Part shown: one piece after another, positions 32,585-42,143 of the stretch | How the letters are laid out: the number at the start of each line of letters is the position of its first letter | How positions within the stretch are numbered: position 1 is the first letter of the stretch | Source: Gracilaria gracilis | Taxonomy: Eukaryota; Rhodophyta; Florideophyceae; Gracilariales; Gracilariaceae | DNA length: 64,000 nt | Assembly (NCBI GenBank): GCA_030374805.1 | Contig: JARGSG010000217.1 | Span: 1 to 64,000 of the forward strand | Reading direction: 5' to 3' | Notes under the pieces: model-generated | What the model was told of the DNA's origin: nothing | The model's input: the letters and a program-made list of their open reading frames with translations, nothing else | The model's database searches: none | Translations under genes and position numbers: made by a program

Positions 32585-32857
32585 TCATCGTCCAGATTCT
32601 GATATTGTGTACAACTGCCCGTTCACAACAACCTTGTTCAGATCAAAAATGAACTCCTTCGCAGGCGTTCGGAGGTCCACATCAATGTCCTCCGGAAGAT
32701 TCCATGCCCACGGTTGGACCTCGTCTTCCCGAAGAGTTTGCGTGTTGCTCGATGGCAAGCGATGGTCGTTGTCCTTGTGCAGGAACCCCTCGGAACTCGT
32801 TTCAATGGGTTTAAACTGCCTTTCATCGTACACGAGCAGTAGGAAAGAGAGAACCAT
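32585..32857 (-). CDS. small frame upstream of the methyltransferase
   Basis: An open frame of 90 codons ending 16 bases before the methyltransferase frame. It has no recognisable domain, but WAWNLPEDIDVDLRTPAKEFIFDLN looks like real protein, so it may be the N-terminal part of the same gene. Confidence 0.35.
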   Translation of the reverse strand: MVLSFLLLVYDERQFKPIETSSEGFLHKDNDHRLPSSNTQTLREDEVQPWAWNLPEDIDVDLRTPAKEFIFDLNKVVVNGQLYTISESGR

Positions 32858-33195
32858 GACCTCAGCGCTTTAGAATCCCAGAAATTGGGAGAAACAATCC
32901 CAGGCCTTTGTTACCAGCTGCACACCAAAACCCGCACGCTGAGCGTGGCGATTCTGCGATATTTGCACATTTCCAAAAGGGGTGGAATATCCTTTCTCCC
33001 CCTTACGCCTCTTATGGCCCCAAAGGCGCTTTTCTATAGATACTTTTTGAATAAGGGAAAGAAAAAGAACTCTCTGGAAATGTGTAGCGATGCTCGTACC
33101 GAAAGGGGGAACTATCCGGCCCACTCGCCTGGGAGCTATACTCATGGACTTGAAGAATTCGGTTAACGTCACATTCTTCGGTATTCCTTGAAAGT

Positions 33196-33612
33196 TCACT
33201 CTGGTATAAGCAATCCAAAAACCCTCACACGCCTTTCTCTGTCTCCGTCCACGATGTCAAGCAACTTCGTCGACAGATACAGCTGACGGTACGAACCCTT
33301 CCCGCACACAGCCTTGAGCTCATCGTCGCTGTATGACGGGTGAGTGGATCCGAGAAAGATAGAGAAGTACTTCTTGGCAACGTCTAGGACAGTGCGATTC
33401 TTGATGATATATTGAACGAATTCACTGTGCCCCACTTTCCTAGGTTCGTCTTCCTCTCGCATCGTCGACGCATAGTGATCACGGATGGCGAGACACGCGG
33501 TGAAAAGCTCATCCCCAGAACCGAACATTTTTCCAGCCTTCATGTCGGATGTCGGAGGTGCCGGTGACGGTGACTTAGAGCTGGATGTGGTTGCGGCAGC
33601 CATTTTACACAA
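33196..33612 (-). CDS. unidentified small acidic-helix protein at the left side of the centre
   Basis: An open frame of 138 codons with a disordered Ser/Pro/Ala N-terminus, then a helical region (DELFTACLAIRDHYAST; EFVQYIIKNRTVLDVAKKYF) ending with RRVRVFGLLIPE. The helices suggest a small DNA-binding or adaptor fold, but nothing is recognised. ATG at 33612 or 33603. It is the gene nearest the hairpin-rich centre and points away from it. It may be the first part of the methyltransferase gene, since all frames down to 30483 run in the same direction. Confidence 0.4.
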   Translation of the reverse strand: MCKMAAATTSSSKSPSPAPPTSDMKAGKMFGSGDELFTACLAIRDHYASTMREEDEPRKVGHSEFVQYIIKNRTVLDVAKKYFSIFLGSTHPSYSDDELKAVCGKGSYRQLYLSTKLLDIVDGDRERRVRVFGLLIPE

Positions 33613-34097
33613 TAACGGGGGGCTGTGTTATGAAGACGGAAGGGGAACGGGAGTGGTTGTGAGAAAACAGATGATTGACGTCTGCAGCGGACGGCGAAGG
33701 CGAACGAACGGAAGCTGCCGAGAGACGGCAGCGAACGAGAGATGAGTGCGGATCGTAGACGGGAGCCGACGGCAGACGGCTGCGGAATTAGCTATGTGAA
33801 GGAGGCGTTCAGACGCCAAAACGGTACCAGAACTCTAAATTAGAATAGTAGAAGGGAATTGGGCGATGTTAGGGGGGCTCATGCGGTGATAAAAAGTTAA
33901 AAGAGAAGGCAGGGATGGGAGGGGGGTGCGGTAATTCCTAGATATGAAAGTATAGGCGAAGTTATAACTTACGGCTCTCCGGACAGCGGTCCGTGGTGCA
34001 GTGGCGCTCCAACACGGCTCTGATGAATTGCCACTCGAGGCGGTCCGCTTTATAGGCGCCGTGGGAGAAAAGTAAAACAAAATTTAATTCTTCGGGC

Positions 34098-34165
34098 AGC
34101 GGTCCAGGGTGGAGTGGCGCTTCATCACGGCACTGATGAAGCGCCACTCCACCCCGGACCGCTGT
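34098..34165. repeat. long hairpin A (31-bp arms)
   Basis: Left arm 34098-34128, loop CGGCAC, right arm 34135-34165, with one mismatch. Core GTGGAGTGGCGCTTCATCA. The same core recurs in hairpins at 35224 and 35380. Confidence 0.85.
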
Positions 34166-34206
34166 CCACGCGCCGTGGCTGATGAAGCTGGACGACACCT
34201 CGGACC
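34160..34206 (+). repeat. 47-bp perfect inverted repeat, left copy
   Basis: Its exact reverse complement is at 35181-35227. With hairpins A and C it forms the ~109-bp inverted arms centred near 34693. Confidence 0.85.
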
Positions 34207-34360
34207 GCTGTCCACGCGAAAAAATAATAATTTCCACCTGCACAGCGGCCCCCTCGCGACTGGCGCTTGTTTGTAATGTGACGTTGCGTGTACTTAAGCA
34301 CCTTCGCTCTCCTCCCAACTGCCTCGGTAAGCACAACGCTCTGTACCTCCCCGTTACGGT

Positions 34361-34437
34361 TTCCGGGGATCTCTTCTTCTCCTGTCACAACCAAGTGATC
34401 CTCTTGGTTGTGACAGAAGAAAAAAATATCGCCGGAA
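34361..34437. repeat. hairpin with 13-bp perfect core
   Basis: CTGTCACAACCAA (34382-34394) pairs with its reverse complement at 34404-34416. TTCCGG and CCGGAA flank it at the outer edges with looser pairing between. Confidence 0.8.
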
Positions 34438-34809
34438 ACTGTATAAGGGAGTTGCTCTTTCCGTCCTTGATCTGTTGCGCGGACGTAGTGGAACACAAGG
34501 TACGTTCGACATTTTTGTTCGTTTTCTGTGAATCGTACTAACTGGCGTACTCTTATATTTTCCATGCTATTGCGTATTCAAGCCAGGGTCGCCGGACACA
34601 GTGTATGCCACTTTTGCATTCTTGATTTACTGAGAACATTCGGAAGGGCTTGAGCTGGCCGTGATGGTCGAGTACGATTATTTGAGGTGTTCAACTCTTG
34701 TAATCGGCTTTGGCTTTGACAGCCAGATCAATCACTGTTGGACTGTGGTTATTTATTACACGGACTAGATTAGACTGCGTTAGGTCGAACTATCGGAAGT
34801 GGTTGAGCT

Positions 34810-34877
34810 ACCAGTGATGGTGGACTACGATTATATGAGTTGTTCAACTCATATAATCGTGTGTAGCCATGACTGGT
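34810..34877. repeat. hairpin with 16-bp perfect arms and 2-base loop
   Basis: ACGATTATATGAGTTG (34827-34842), TT, then the reverse complement at 34845-34860. Outer ACCAGT/ACTGGT extends it. A decayed relative lies at about 34650-34715. Confidence 0.85.
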
Positions 34878-34954
34878 ATTTCAATCACTGAAGAAGAATA
34901 GTGCGCAATATAGTCACTAGAAGAATGTCGTGGCCAGTGATGAGTCTTCTTCTC

Positions 34955-34983
34955 CGACAACCACATAATGCTCGTGGTTGTCG
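34955..34983. repeat. 10-bp perfect hairpin
   Basis: CGACAACCAC (34955-34964) and reverse complement at 34974-34983. The ACAACCA element also occurs in the 34382 hairpin. Confidence 0.7.
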
Positions 34984-35180
34984 CAAAGGGTGTATTCATT
35001 ATCAGTCACGACCTTGGGCGCTACAGGAAAATCTAATCATATAAAGTTAGAGAAGGTAGTCGGTAAAACTACCTCCTTCGATTTGATAGGATGTACCCTT
35101 ACGTCCTCCCGTCATTATAAGAAGATGCAGGGCTTTAAATATTCATAAAACAATCATAAGTGAAAACCGTCGTCGACACC

Positions 35181-35227
35181 GGTCCGAGGTGTCGTCCAGC
35201 TTCATCAGCCACGGCGCGTGGACAGCG
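35181..35227 (-). repeat. 47-bp perfect inverted repeat, right copy
   Basis: Exact reverse complement of 34160-34206. Confidence 0.85.
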
Positions 35228-35289
35228 TTCCGGGGTGGAGGGGCGCTTCATCAGTGCCCTGATGAAGCGCCACAACACCCCGGAACGCT
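35224..35289. repeat. long hairpin C (31-bp arms)
   Basis: Arms 35224-35254 and 35259-35289 with about three mismatches and a TGCC loop. It is the mirror partner of hairpin A around the same centre. Confidence 0.8.
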
Positions 35290-35379
35290 TGACACCTCGG
35301 ACGGCTGTCCACGTGCTGTGGCGGAAGAAGTTGGACGATACCCCGGACGGCTGTCCACGGCAAAAAAAAAAAGTTTTTC

Positions 35380-35453
35380 GGACAGCGGTCCGCGGTGGAG
35401 TGGCGCTTCATCACGGCACTGATGAAGCGCCACTCCACCCCGGACCGCTGTCC
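35380..35453. repeat. long hairpin D (34-bp arms)
   Basis: Arms 35380-35413 and 35420-35453 with one mismatch and the loop CGGCAC. Almost the same sequence as hairpin A. A weaker relative is at 33981-34048. Confidence 0.85.
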
Positions 35454-35916
35454 ACGCAGAAAACTTAACGGACGCAATTCATTTTTTTTCCTTCAAAACT
35501 GGGTGCCTTTATTCTATAGCTATGCGTAAGTAGTAGTTATGACCATCATTGAACTTTCTAAATAAAGCGATAGTGAATTCTAAAACGTAAAATACGGAAC
35601 CCCTTGAGTTCAATCCTATATTGAGCGGGCGCAGTGTTCGGTCAGGAAGTGAAGGCAACGAACGTGATTGAGAAGGGAACGTCTACTATACGTTCTCGTG
35701 AGCATTCTCGACGGTCGTAATCCGCGTTTCGAATTGTTTGAACCCTTTGTATCCAACATGGCACCTTTGAACCATAAAAGGGGGCGGGAGTCAGCGCGAT
35801 CGAAGAGGAACAGCGAGGGGTCAGAAATGGCGCCGTTTACGCGAAGAAGAGGAAAGGCAAAGATCTCGACGCCACGTAGGGCAAAATAGCGTTCCGAGTG
35901 GGGCACACCGCACGCG

Positions 35917-36564
35917 ATGAAGAAGAAGACGAGTACTCCCGCGCCACATAAGGTTAAAGGTGGCGACTCTGTATTTTTGTTCATTAGCCTTGGAAAGGAC
36001 AAGAACAGGGTTGAAGTTAATACTGCGGAAGTACATGGCGTGGGGCCTGCTGGTGGTACCAAGATGGGGCTCTGCTGTTCGATGCATGGCCATCTTTTAA
36101 GCGCCACTGCCTTAGAGGGTGAGGATTTGGTGGTTATCTGGAGGACGAATATTTCAAGTCATCTAGACGCGAAGTACCCTTCCCGTTTCCAAGGTTCGGA
36201 AGAACCCCCAAGTAAGCTCGCCGAATTTTTATCGGCTGGGTTGTATTCCTGGGATACGTCGATGATGGCCTCAATTGAGATTCCGCAGAGTCCCACTTCG
36301 CACCCCACTCCGCACCCTGGGGCCGGGAAGTCCACCACCTCTCAGCCTGAGAGTGAAGATGTTGAGGAGGTCAAGAAATTGGCTGAGCAGTTTTCTAAAA
36401 CGACCAAACTCCAGTCTCCACCAACGAGAGGAGGAAGACGAAGAGGTTCTAAAGGGATGAAGAAACCGGCGGGAGCGATTGAGAGGGTTAACATCGTGGA
36501 TGACTCCGATGAAGATGTTGTGGAGGTTATTGGGACTACTAAGGCTTCACTGGGTGGAACTTAG
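35917..36564 (+). CDS. unidentified protein at the right side of the centre
   Basis: An open frame of 215 codons. The first 110 residues look globular (VFLFISLGKDKNRVEVN; MGLCCSMHGHLLS). The rest is disordered, with a basic RGGRRRGSKG stretch and an acidic patch (DDSDEDVVEV) like chromatin-associated linkers. It is directly followed, in the same frame, by the ParB-like gene, so the two may be parts of one gene. Whether this is two genes or one broken gene cannot be told by eye. Confidence 0.45.
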   Translation: MKKKTSTPAPHKVKGGDSVFLFISLGKDKNRVEVNTAEVHGVGPAGGTKMGLCCSMHGHLLSATALEGEDLVVIWRTNISSHLDAKYPSRFQGSEEPPSKLAEFLSAGLYSWDTSMMASIEIPQSPTSHPTPHPGAGKSTTSQPESEDVEEVKKLAEQFSKTTKLQSPPTRGGRRRGSKGMKKPAGAIERVNIVDDSDEDVVEVIGTTKASLGGT

Positions 36565-36570
36565 GGGGAT

Positions 36571-38175
36571 TTGTTGGATGAAGGAGATAAAGTTCCGTCG
36601 GATGAGGTGGACACCACGCTGCCGCTACCGAAGATATCCCTCGCCGGCTATGTTCAACAGCGGTTGACGACGGGTATCGATATGATTAAAATACCGAGGA
36701 AGACGGTTCGCAGTGTGAACCTGGCGCACAAGGAGGCCACGAAGGTGAAATTCCGCAACTTTGGTTGGCTTCCCTCCGCCGGTTCGATTGCCGTTACACT
36801 TTTAGGCGATTTGGATGCGAGTGACATCGTTGACGAGAGACTTGTGCTGCCTGTAACACTTATAGACGGAAATCACCGATTTCTTGTGTTACAGGACCTG
36901 CGTGAGGAAGGAGGGAAATGGGAGGATATAGTGAAGTCTCTGCATGTTGTGTTATGGACGAGGAAGGATGGTAATCCGATGTTCAGGAATGAAGTGCTAG
37001 GACTTGGCAATCTCCTGAACGAGATGAGCTCGAATGTTCTGAAGATGTCTTTCACAGACAAGCTTCACAGCACGGTGTCCTTCGTTGAAAACATCAGTGA
37101 CAAAGGAGTAGTGGATGTGAGAAAGGTGACGCCGAAACAGATAGCGGGCGCGTTGAAAAGAAGTGGGGTTATCGGGGACTATAGTATGCGTCACTTGAAT
37201 CGCTATGCGGCACTGGCTATGAAGTTTGTGCAAAGCGAAGGGCTTCTCCAATTCTTTGAGAAGGCGTGTGAGGAGGGGCCGCCGCTGACGCTCACACATG
37301 TGTCCAGTGACCTCCTTATGGGACTCGCAGATGGAAAATTCCGTTTCGTCGTCCGCTGCTTGCAATGGCATGTGCGACTGAGAATGTTCTCTGCAGGGAG
37401 GACGGGCCGTTTTGAGGATATGAGGAAGCACTTCTTTCAGTGTGCAATTGGTATGTTTAAGCTTTGCGACATGACTGCCAAGAAGAAGAAGATAACAGTT
37501 GAGGAAGTGATGCAGACGGTTCTCAAGATTGGAGGAAAGGGGGTATCTGTCTTGGAATATCTCGGGAAGCAAACAGCCAAAATGGAGCTCGCGGGAGCAA
37601 AGCGTTTGTGGGACAGGATGGTGTCTAGGAGGGTGAAGACTGCAGGTAACAAGCTGGAACCAAACTTTAAGGTACCGCTGCGAAGTTTAGAGGAGGAGGA
37701 CGTTGTAAAGCAGGTTATTGAAGAGGTTTTGGAACCGGAGGGGACATCCAGGGCTCCATTTGCTGAGGTGGAGAACGATCCCATGGTGGTGGAAAGCCCT
37801 GAACTGGAACCACCGGTGTTAAGACGTAGCACAAGACGTAAGGTGGTTCCGGGTCGCTTGAGAGAAGAGGAGGTTGGACGGGTTGTGATGAAGAAGAGGG
37901 AAACGAGGAAGAGAACTTCTGTGGTGCTTACGGACGGCGAGGATGAAGATGATATGCAACCTGCCCCGAAGCGAAGAAGGAAGGGTACGGTGAACACATC
38001 TTCTGTGGACATACCTTTGGAGGTTGTTAACCTGTTCAGGAAAATGACGAGGACTGCATTGAAGAAGTTCTTAAAGAAGCAGAAAATCAATGTGATGTCG
38101 TCCAGTGAGGGCGAGGAGGAGAGCGATAGTAGTGAGAAGGATAGTGGATTTGTTGGGGATGAACCGGGGGGGTGA
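36571..38175 (+). CDS. ParB/sulfiredoxin-like protein with acidic tail
   Basis: An open frame of 534 codons. Residues 98-103 read IDGNHR inside a VTLIDGNHRFLVLQDL strand-helix, the nucleotide-binding signature of the ParB/sulfiredoxin fold (CTPase or nuclease activity, partition or DNA modification). After it come helical regions, including one around residues 180-240 that could be the helix-turn-helix part. The last 170 residues are charged and disordered with RRSTRRK and PKRRRKG nuclear-localisation-like signals. ParB-like genes are bacterial, phage, plasmid and giant-virus hallmarks and are uncommon in nuclear DNA. The opening codon shown here is TTG; the real start may lie in the preceding frame or at a later ATG. 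Confidence 0.6.
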   Translation: MLDEGDKVPSDEVDTTLPLPKISLAGYVQQRLTTGIDMIKIPRKTVRSVNLAHKEATKVKFRNFGWLPSAGSIAVTLLGDLDASDIVDERLVLPVTLIDGNHRFLVLQDLREEGGKWEDIVKSLHVVLWTRKDGNPMFRNEVLGLGNLLNEMSSNVLKMSFTDKLHSTVSFVENISDKGVVDVRKVTPKQIAGALKRSGVIGDYSMRHLNRYAALAMKFVQSEGLLQFFEKACEEGPPLTLTHVSSDLLMGLADGKFRFVVRCLQWHVRLRMFSAGRTGRFEDMRKHFFQCAIGMFKLCDMTAKKKKITVEEVMQTVLKIGGKGVSVLEYLGKQTAKMELAGAKRLWDRMVSRRVKTAGNKLEPNFKVPLRSLEEEDVVKQVIEEVLEPEGTSRAPFAEVENDPMVVESPELEPPVLRRSTRRKVVPGRLREEEVGRVVMKKRETRKRTSVVLTDGEDEDDMQPAPKRRRKGTVNTSSVDIPLEVVNLFRKMTRTALKKFLKKQKINVMSSSEGEEESDSSEKDSGFVGDEPGG

Positions 38176-38188
38176 AGGTGAAGGAGGA

Positions 38189-39628
38189 ATGCGTAGCTTG
38201 GAGGATAACAATCCGGATGTTCTCCCGAAGGGGATGAAGACAGCTGGGGAGTACACCAGGGGATCAGATATGTCGTGGACGAATATGGTGATTGCACTGC
38301 CCAGTGAGTGGCCGGAAGGAAAGAATGCTGTGAAACACCAGCACCCGTGGATGGATATGCTTCACCTACAAAAGCAGCAGAGGGCGGGGTGTTTAACGGT
38401 GGAGGATTTGAGGGCGGTGCATCACGCGGTGTACTGGCATGCAGCCCGGAATGTGCATAGAGAACTGGGGACTACGAAGGAACCAGTTCTTGGGGTGAAG
38501 CTGCCGTTGAAGGGAAAGCCGAAAGGGGAGGAGGATGCTCTTTGGATGGCGGCGATGGAGAGGGATGACCTCGCGTGAGAGTATTTCGCAGCGAAGAGAA
38601 TGGAGTTGATGGAGAGAGGATTCTGTGTGCTGGAGGAATTTGGAAGTGACGAAGGCATGTCAGATGAGGCGAAGAAGAGGGGGGTCGTGTTGGATGAAGA
38701 TGTGACAGAGAGTATGTTGGAGTTCTTTCACAAGGATTTCTTGGAACAGCCGGACCTCAAGTTCGAGAAGAATTGCAAGAGATGGAACCCTATCATCAAT
38801 GCAGGAGATGGAAAAGACGCGGGGGATAAGATGCAGGGCATTGGGCGATACATTACCACGAAGAAGGGAATTGTGGATTATATGGAATCGGATGAGATGA
38901 ACGTGATGATGGTGAGAAAGAGGGCGTTGTGGGATGCTAGGTTTGGGCAGATAGCAGCCGCTCTTCGTCTGTGTAGCAACAGTAGGGCGAAGAAGAGGAT
39001 GTATGCGCCGGAAACAAGAGGACGTGTGTTGTGTACGGGGGAGGGATGCCCGAGGCAGGTGTTGCACACAGATTTCCGAGGGTTGACGAATGTGGAGAAG
39101 AACAATGGGGAGATTCCAGGATTCTTCATGATGGCCTCCGGGGGGAGCTCTTTTATGATATGGGTATATGAGAGGTCACATAATATGTATGTGACGGATG
39201 ACAACACTTTGAAGAGGCTGTCTCATACGATGGTTGTGAAGAAGTTCAGGGTTCCACCGTACTCCATGTTGACTGGAAAAGGAGATGTGTTTCATGCTGG
39301 GGCTGGGTACATGGATGCGCTGGTGAAAGAGAATTGTCTACGGTATCATAGGTACTTTGTGCCCGAGGGATACAAGCTCCCTGATGCGGTGCACAAGCAG
39401 CCTGCTTTTCGGCCCAAATTCTTAGATGAGGAATTTGGACTCGGGGAAGACCCGAACGACCAGCTGGACGAGGAGGAAAGTTCTGTGAGCAACTTTGAAA
39501 TGGAGGAAGAGGAAGTTGGAGAGGAGGATTACGAAGAGGAATATGACGAGGTACAAGGCCACAAGGCTGATAACACGGATGGGGACTACGGGGAGGGACC
39601 GATGATAATGGATTATGAGGAGGACTAG
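38189..39628 (+). pseudogene. 2-oxoglutarate/Fe(II) dioxygenase-like protein
   Basis: The region has two frames, 38189-38578 (start MRSLEDNNPD) and 38600-39628. The second (342 codons) holds the signature of the double-stranded beta-helix dioxygenases: LHTDF with H156 and D158, then GSSFMIWVYERSHNMYV, then GDVFHAGAGY with H232 and a following LRYHRYF with R248 for 2-oxoglutarate. This HxD...H...R order is that of Fe(II) dioxygenases, a fold that includes TET/JBP and AlkB. Which substrate it uses cannot be read. The C-terminal 90 residues are very acidic. The first frame is helical with PWMDMLHLQKQQ. One break separates the two frames. It shares direction with the ParB-like gene, 13 bases downstream. 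Confidence 0.6.
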
Positions 39629-39831
39629 ATAAAACATGTAGGGCGTGTAGTGCTATGTGTGTGAGAGTGAGGTGACTTGACTAGTACTGACAAATGAACG
39701 AATGTTTTGATATAATGTGAGCATAAAAGGATTGTTGAAGAAAGAAAATGAGTTACAAAGCGTGGGGTAAGGAGAGAGAGTATTGTGGGAAGATATCTTT
39801 TTTACAAAATGAGACCAAAGTAGTACTGGTA

Positions 39832-40673
39832 CTAAAAGAGTATGTCTTTTCTAAGGACATTGACATAGTTGGTGTGAAAAGGGGCAGGGTCAGCCAGGCC
39901 CGCTCTCTTGGTATCCTCGGAGGAAAGGTAGAAGTAAGCATTTCTGAATTCGTACTCAGAGAATGAGGCGTGGAAGGAGTTAAGACTGCTGCCGTAGGCG
40001 AGGACGGATTGTACTGTGGAGGGGATATTGTAGGAGATAGCTGTGTTGGAGGAGACTATGCTGAGTAGTTCCTTCATTATCGTTGAGACTATGGTATTGT
40101 AGCGGGTGGCCACGTCATGCATGGCAATGAAGCCGTGGGAGGAACCAATTAGGTTGAATGAAGAGATCCAGACGAGCGTTTCGTAGTAGGATTTAGAGAA
40201 GGCGTCTTCGTCAACGATATTGCAAGTGAGACCTGCGTTAAAGAAGCGTTGTGCTAGTGCGAAAGCCCATTTTCCGGTGAAAGTTGTGAGGCCGTTGGGA
40301 GTAATAGGGGTGACGCCATCCTGTGGAGGTGCAGCGAGAGTTGGTACGGCGATGTAAAGAACTGCTCGTGTGGTGTGATGAAGACCATGTTTTGAAAAAA
40401 TGTGTTTATGGGAAGAATGTGGTCGTTCTGAATGAAGACCAAGTCTTGTCTGCGAGATGGAGGGCAGGAGCGAATTACTGTTTCCAACAAGTTGCTCCTG
40501 CCGCAGAAGGAAATGGGACCTTGCGGAATGCTGTGTGCGGCTATGAAATCTTGGAGTGAGAGAATGGTATCTTGAGGGGTACCGTGGTCGTAAAGCATGG
40601 AGCCAATGCGGCCTATGCATACAACAACAGCTGGGGTGTGGGAGGAGCGGAGAGAAGAGGAAGGCGAGGTCAT
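39832..40673 (-). pseudogene. ketopantoate-reductase-like Rossmann protein, one break
   Basis: The minus strand opens with a beta-strand and glycine turn (VVVCIGRIGSMLY, the NAD(P)-binding GxGxxG variant), then PISFCGRSNLLETVI and DLVFIQNDHILP, which correspond to the 'VCTRNDDL' and 'DLVFFQNG' blocks of an algal/plant family related to ketopantoate reductase. The second piece has TFTGKWAFALAQRFFNAGLTCNIVDEDAF and an all-helical C-terminus, as in that family. Reaction unknown: most likely an NAD(P)-dependent redox enzyme. The two pieces lie in different frames. It converges on the dioxygenase gene (203 bases between ends). It looks like a captured cellular gene. Confidence 0.5.
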
Positions 40674-41081
40674 TATTTCGAATTTGTTGGATGCTGTGAG
40701 GATATATTGTGGTAAAGGAGAGAAAGGGAGAGATGCTTAAGTGGAGAACGGCGTTGCCGATGTATACATCGATAAAGTGGTTTCAGAGGAAAAGATAGTT
40801 TTTATGACTAAGTAGTTGAACGAATGAGGTAGGTGGGTACAAAGGGATTAGGACTGATGAATGTGTTTATGAAAAGAGATGTGTCGAAATGAAGTATAAA
40901 GGGGAAGATGTAATGGTAAGGAGTTAAGGAACGGGCGCTGTGGATTGGTTTTGTGGGATGGTACTGAACGGAAAAAACGAAAATATGGAAATATCTTGAA
41001 GAAATGGAGTTTTTGGATAATGGAGGGAAATTGAGGTATAGAAAATTGTGATACAAATAGGCCTGCAGGGTAGAGGGGTGT
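40674..41081. other. divergent gap between the reductase-like and coiled-coil genes
   Basis: About 500 bases that must hold both divergent promoters. No recognisable element seen. Confidence 0.35.
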
Positions 41082-41189
41082 GTGGCCACGAGTGTAACGG
41101 CTGTGATCAGCGGTGGCAAGGACGAGCGTTGTGGTAAGTCGCTCAGGCCTGTTCAAGTCCTTTATCGCCGGACGCCGTCTTTTCTCGGG

Positions 41190-42143
41190 ATGTCGAATGG
41201 ATACGTTGGTGACGAGGAGCTAATGGCTCTGCTGCATAGAACGGAAGTGCCAGAAACGCCGCCGCGGGAGGGAGGGGGTACTGAGGGGGTTTGTGTGAGT
41301 CAGAGGGTTTATAATGGGGATGGAGGAGGCGGTGGAGGTGATGGGGATGGGAATGGAGGAGGAGGACCGGAGAGAAGGTTTATGGGGGAGATGGAGGAAC
41401 GGATGAGGAAGCTTGGCGGGAGTTTGAAGGAGCATTTCGACGACATGCTGTCCGAGATGGGGGCAGAGAAGGGAGAGGTGGTGCTGAGTGTGTCGGAGGT
41501 TGGGGTGCCGATGGAATTGATTTCGACGATTCGGAAGAGGATGAAGTTGACTGGGGTGGGGGCTGTGGGACCTGTGAATGGGATGTTGGAGTGCGTGGGG
41601 AGGGAGATGGGAAGGCTGCGAAAGGAGAACATGGGGCTCACGGATAGGGCTGAAGTGTTAGAGGAGCAAGTGGGAAAGGTGGAGAAGGCGTGCAAATTGC
41701 TGATGGATTTGAAGGAAATGGTGAGGGGAGGGGGAGTAGGGGTGGGAGAGGGAGCAGGTAGAGCGTCGTTTGTGACGCCTGGTTCTCGGGGTGGGCGGGA
41801 GAGTGTGAGGGAGAGGGGGGGAGAAGAGGAGGGAGGAGAATGTGTGGGGAGTCGACTGAAGAAGAGGAGGAAGGGTGGGGTGATGGTGGACGAGGATGGG
41901 AAGGTGTTTGTGCCGCCGCAGCTGCCGGGTGGCGCGCCGTTGGTTGGTTTCGGGAGTGCGGCGGCGGCTGCGAGGACCGCGGAGCGTATATTGGAGGAGC
42001 AGGACGAGAAGAGGCTGGGAGGGGTTGGAAGCCGCTTTGAGGCTAGGAGGGTGTACCAGAATGGGGAGAATTGTCCGTTGGACTTCTTTAACTTCACGTT
42101 CAGGGACACTGAGACTCAGGATCCGAATGCCGAGTTGGAGTAA
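41190..42143 (+). CDS. glycine-rich coiled-coil protein at the right end of the giant element
   Basis: A frame open from 41082; I take the ATG at 41190 (MSNGYVGDEELM), giving 317 codons. A disordered Gly/Asp run (GDGGGGGGDG) is followed by a coiled coil (about residues 135-200: GREMGRLRKENMGLTDRAEV, VGKVEKACKLLMDLKEMV), a KKRRKGG basic patch and a conserved-looking end (NCPLDFFNFTFRD). Unidentified. The sense strand is extremely G-rich (in 41341-41400 I count 31 G and 3 C). It may be a DNA-binding accessory protein since it sits at the element end. Confidence 0.5.
   Translation: MSNGYVGDEELMALLHRTEVPETPPREGGGTEGVCVSQRVYNGDGGGGGGDGDGNGGGGPERRFMGEMEERMRKLGGSLKEHFDDMLSEMGAEKGEVVLSVSEVGVPMELISTIRKRMKLTGVGAVGPVNGMLECVGREMGRLRKENMGLTDRAEVLEEQVGKVEKACKLLMDLKEMVRGGGVGVGEGAGRASFVTPGSRGGRESVRERGGEEEGGECVGSRLKKRRKGGVMVDEDGKVFVPPQLPGGAPLVGFGSAAAAARTAERILEEQDEKRLGGVGSRFEARRVYQNGENCPLDFFNFTFRDTETQDPNAELE

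Larger units (their letters stand above)
33613..35916. other. hairpin-rich non-coding centre, origin-like
   Basis: About 2.3 kb without a gene, between outward-facing genes. It holds at least six hairpins and a pair of ~109-bp inverted arms (34098-34206 and 35181-35289, centred near 34693). On the left the + strand is richer in C, on the right richer in G. Such a change, divergent genes and palindromes are typical of a replication origin or telomere-resolution centre. This is inference only. Confidence 0.5.

Noticed and set aside
34098-35453. Repeated units near 34-35.5 kb as a CRISPR array
   Set aside because: The repeats are hairpins of different spacing and orientation, without regular spacers or cas genes, in a eukaryotic setting.
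30483-42143. Bacterial contamination as the source of the ParB-like and methyltransferase genes
   Set aside because: The genes share composition and a terminal-repeat frame with a eukaryotic-type transposase, and a SET domain and nuclear-localisation-like stretches are present; no bacterial gene packing or ribosome-binding sites seen.
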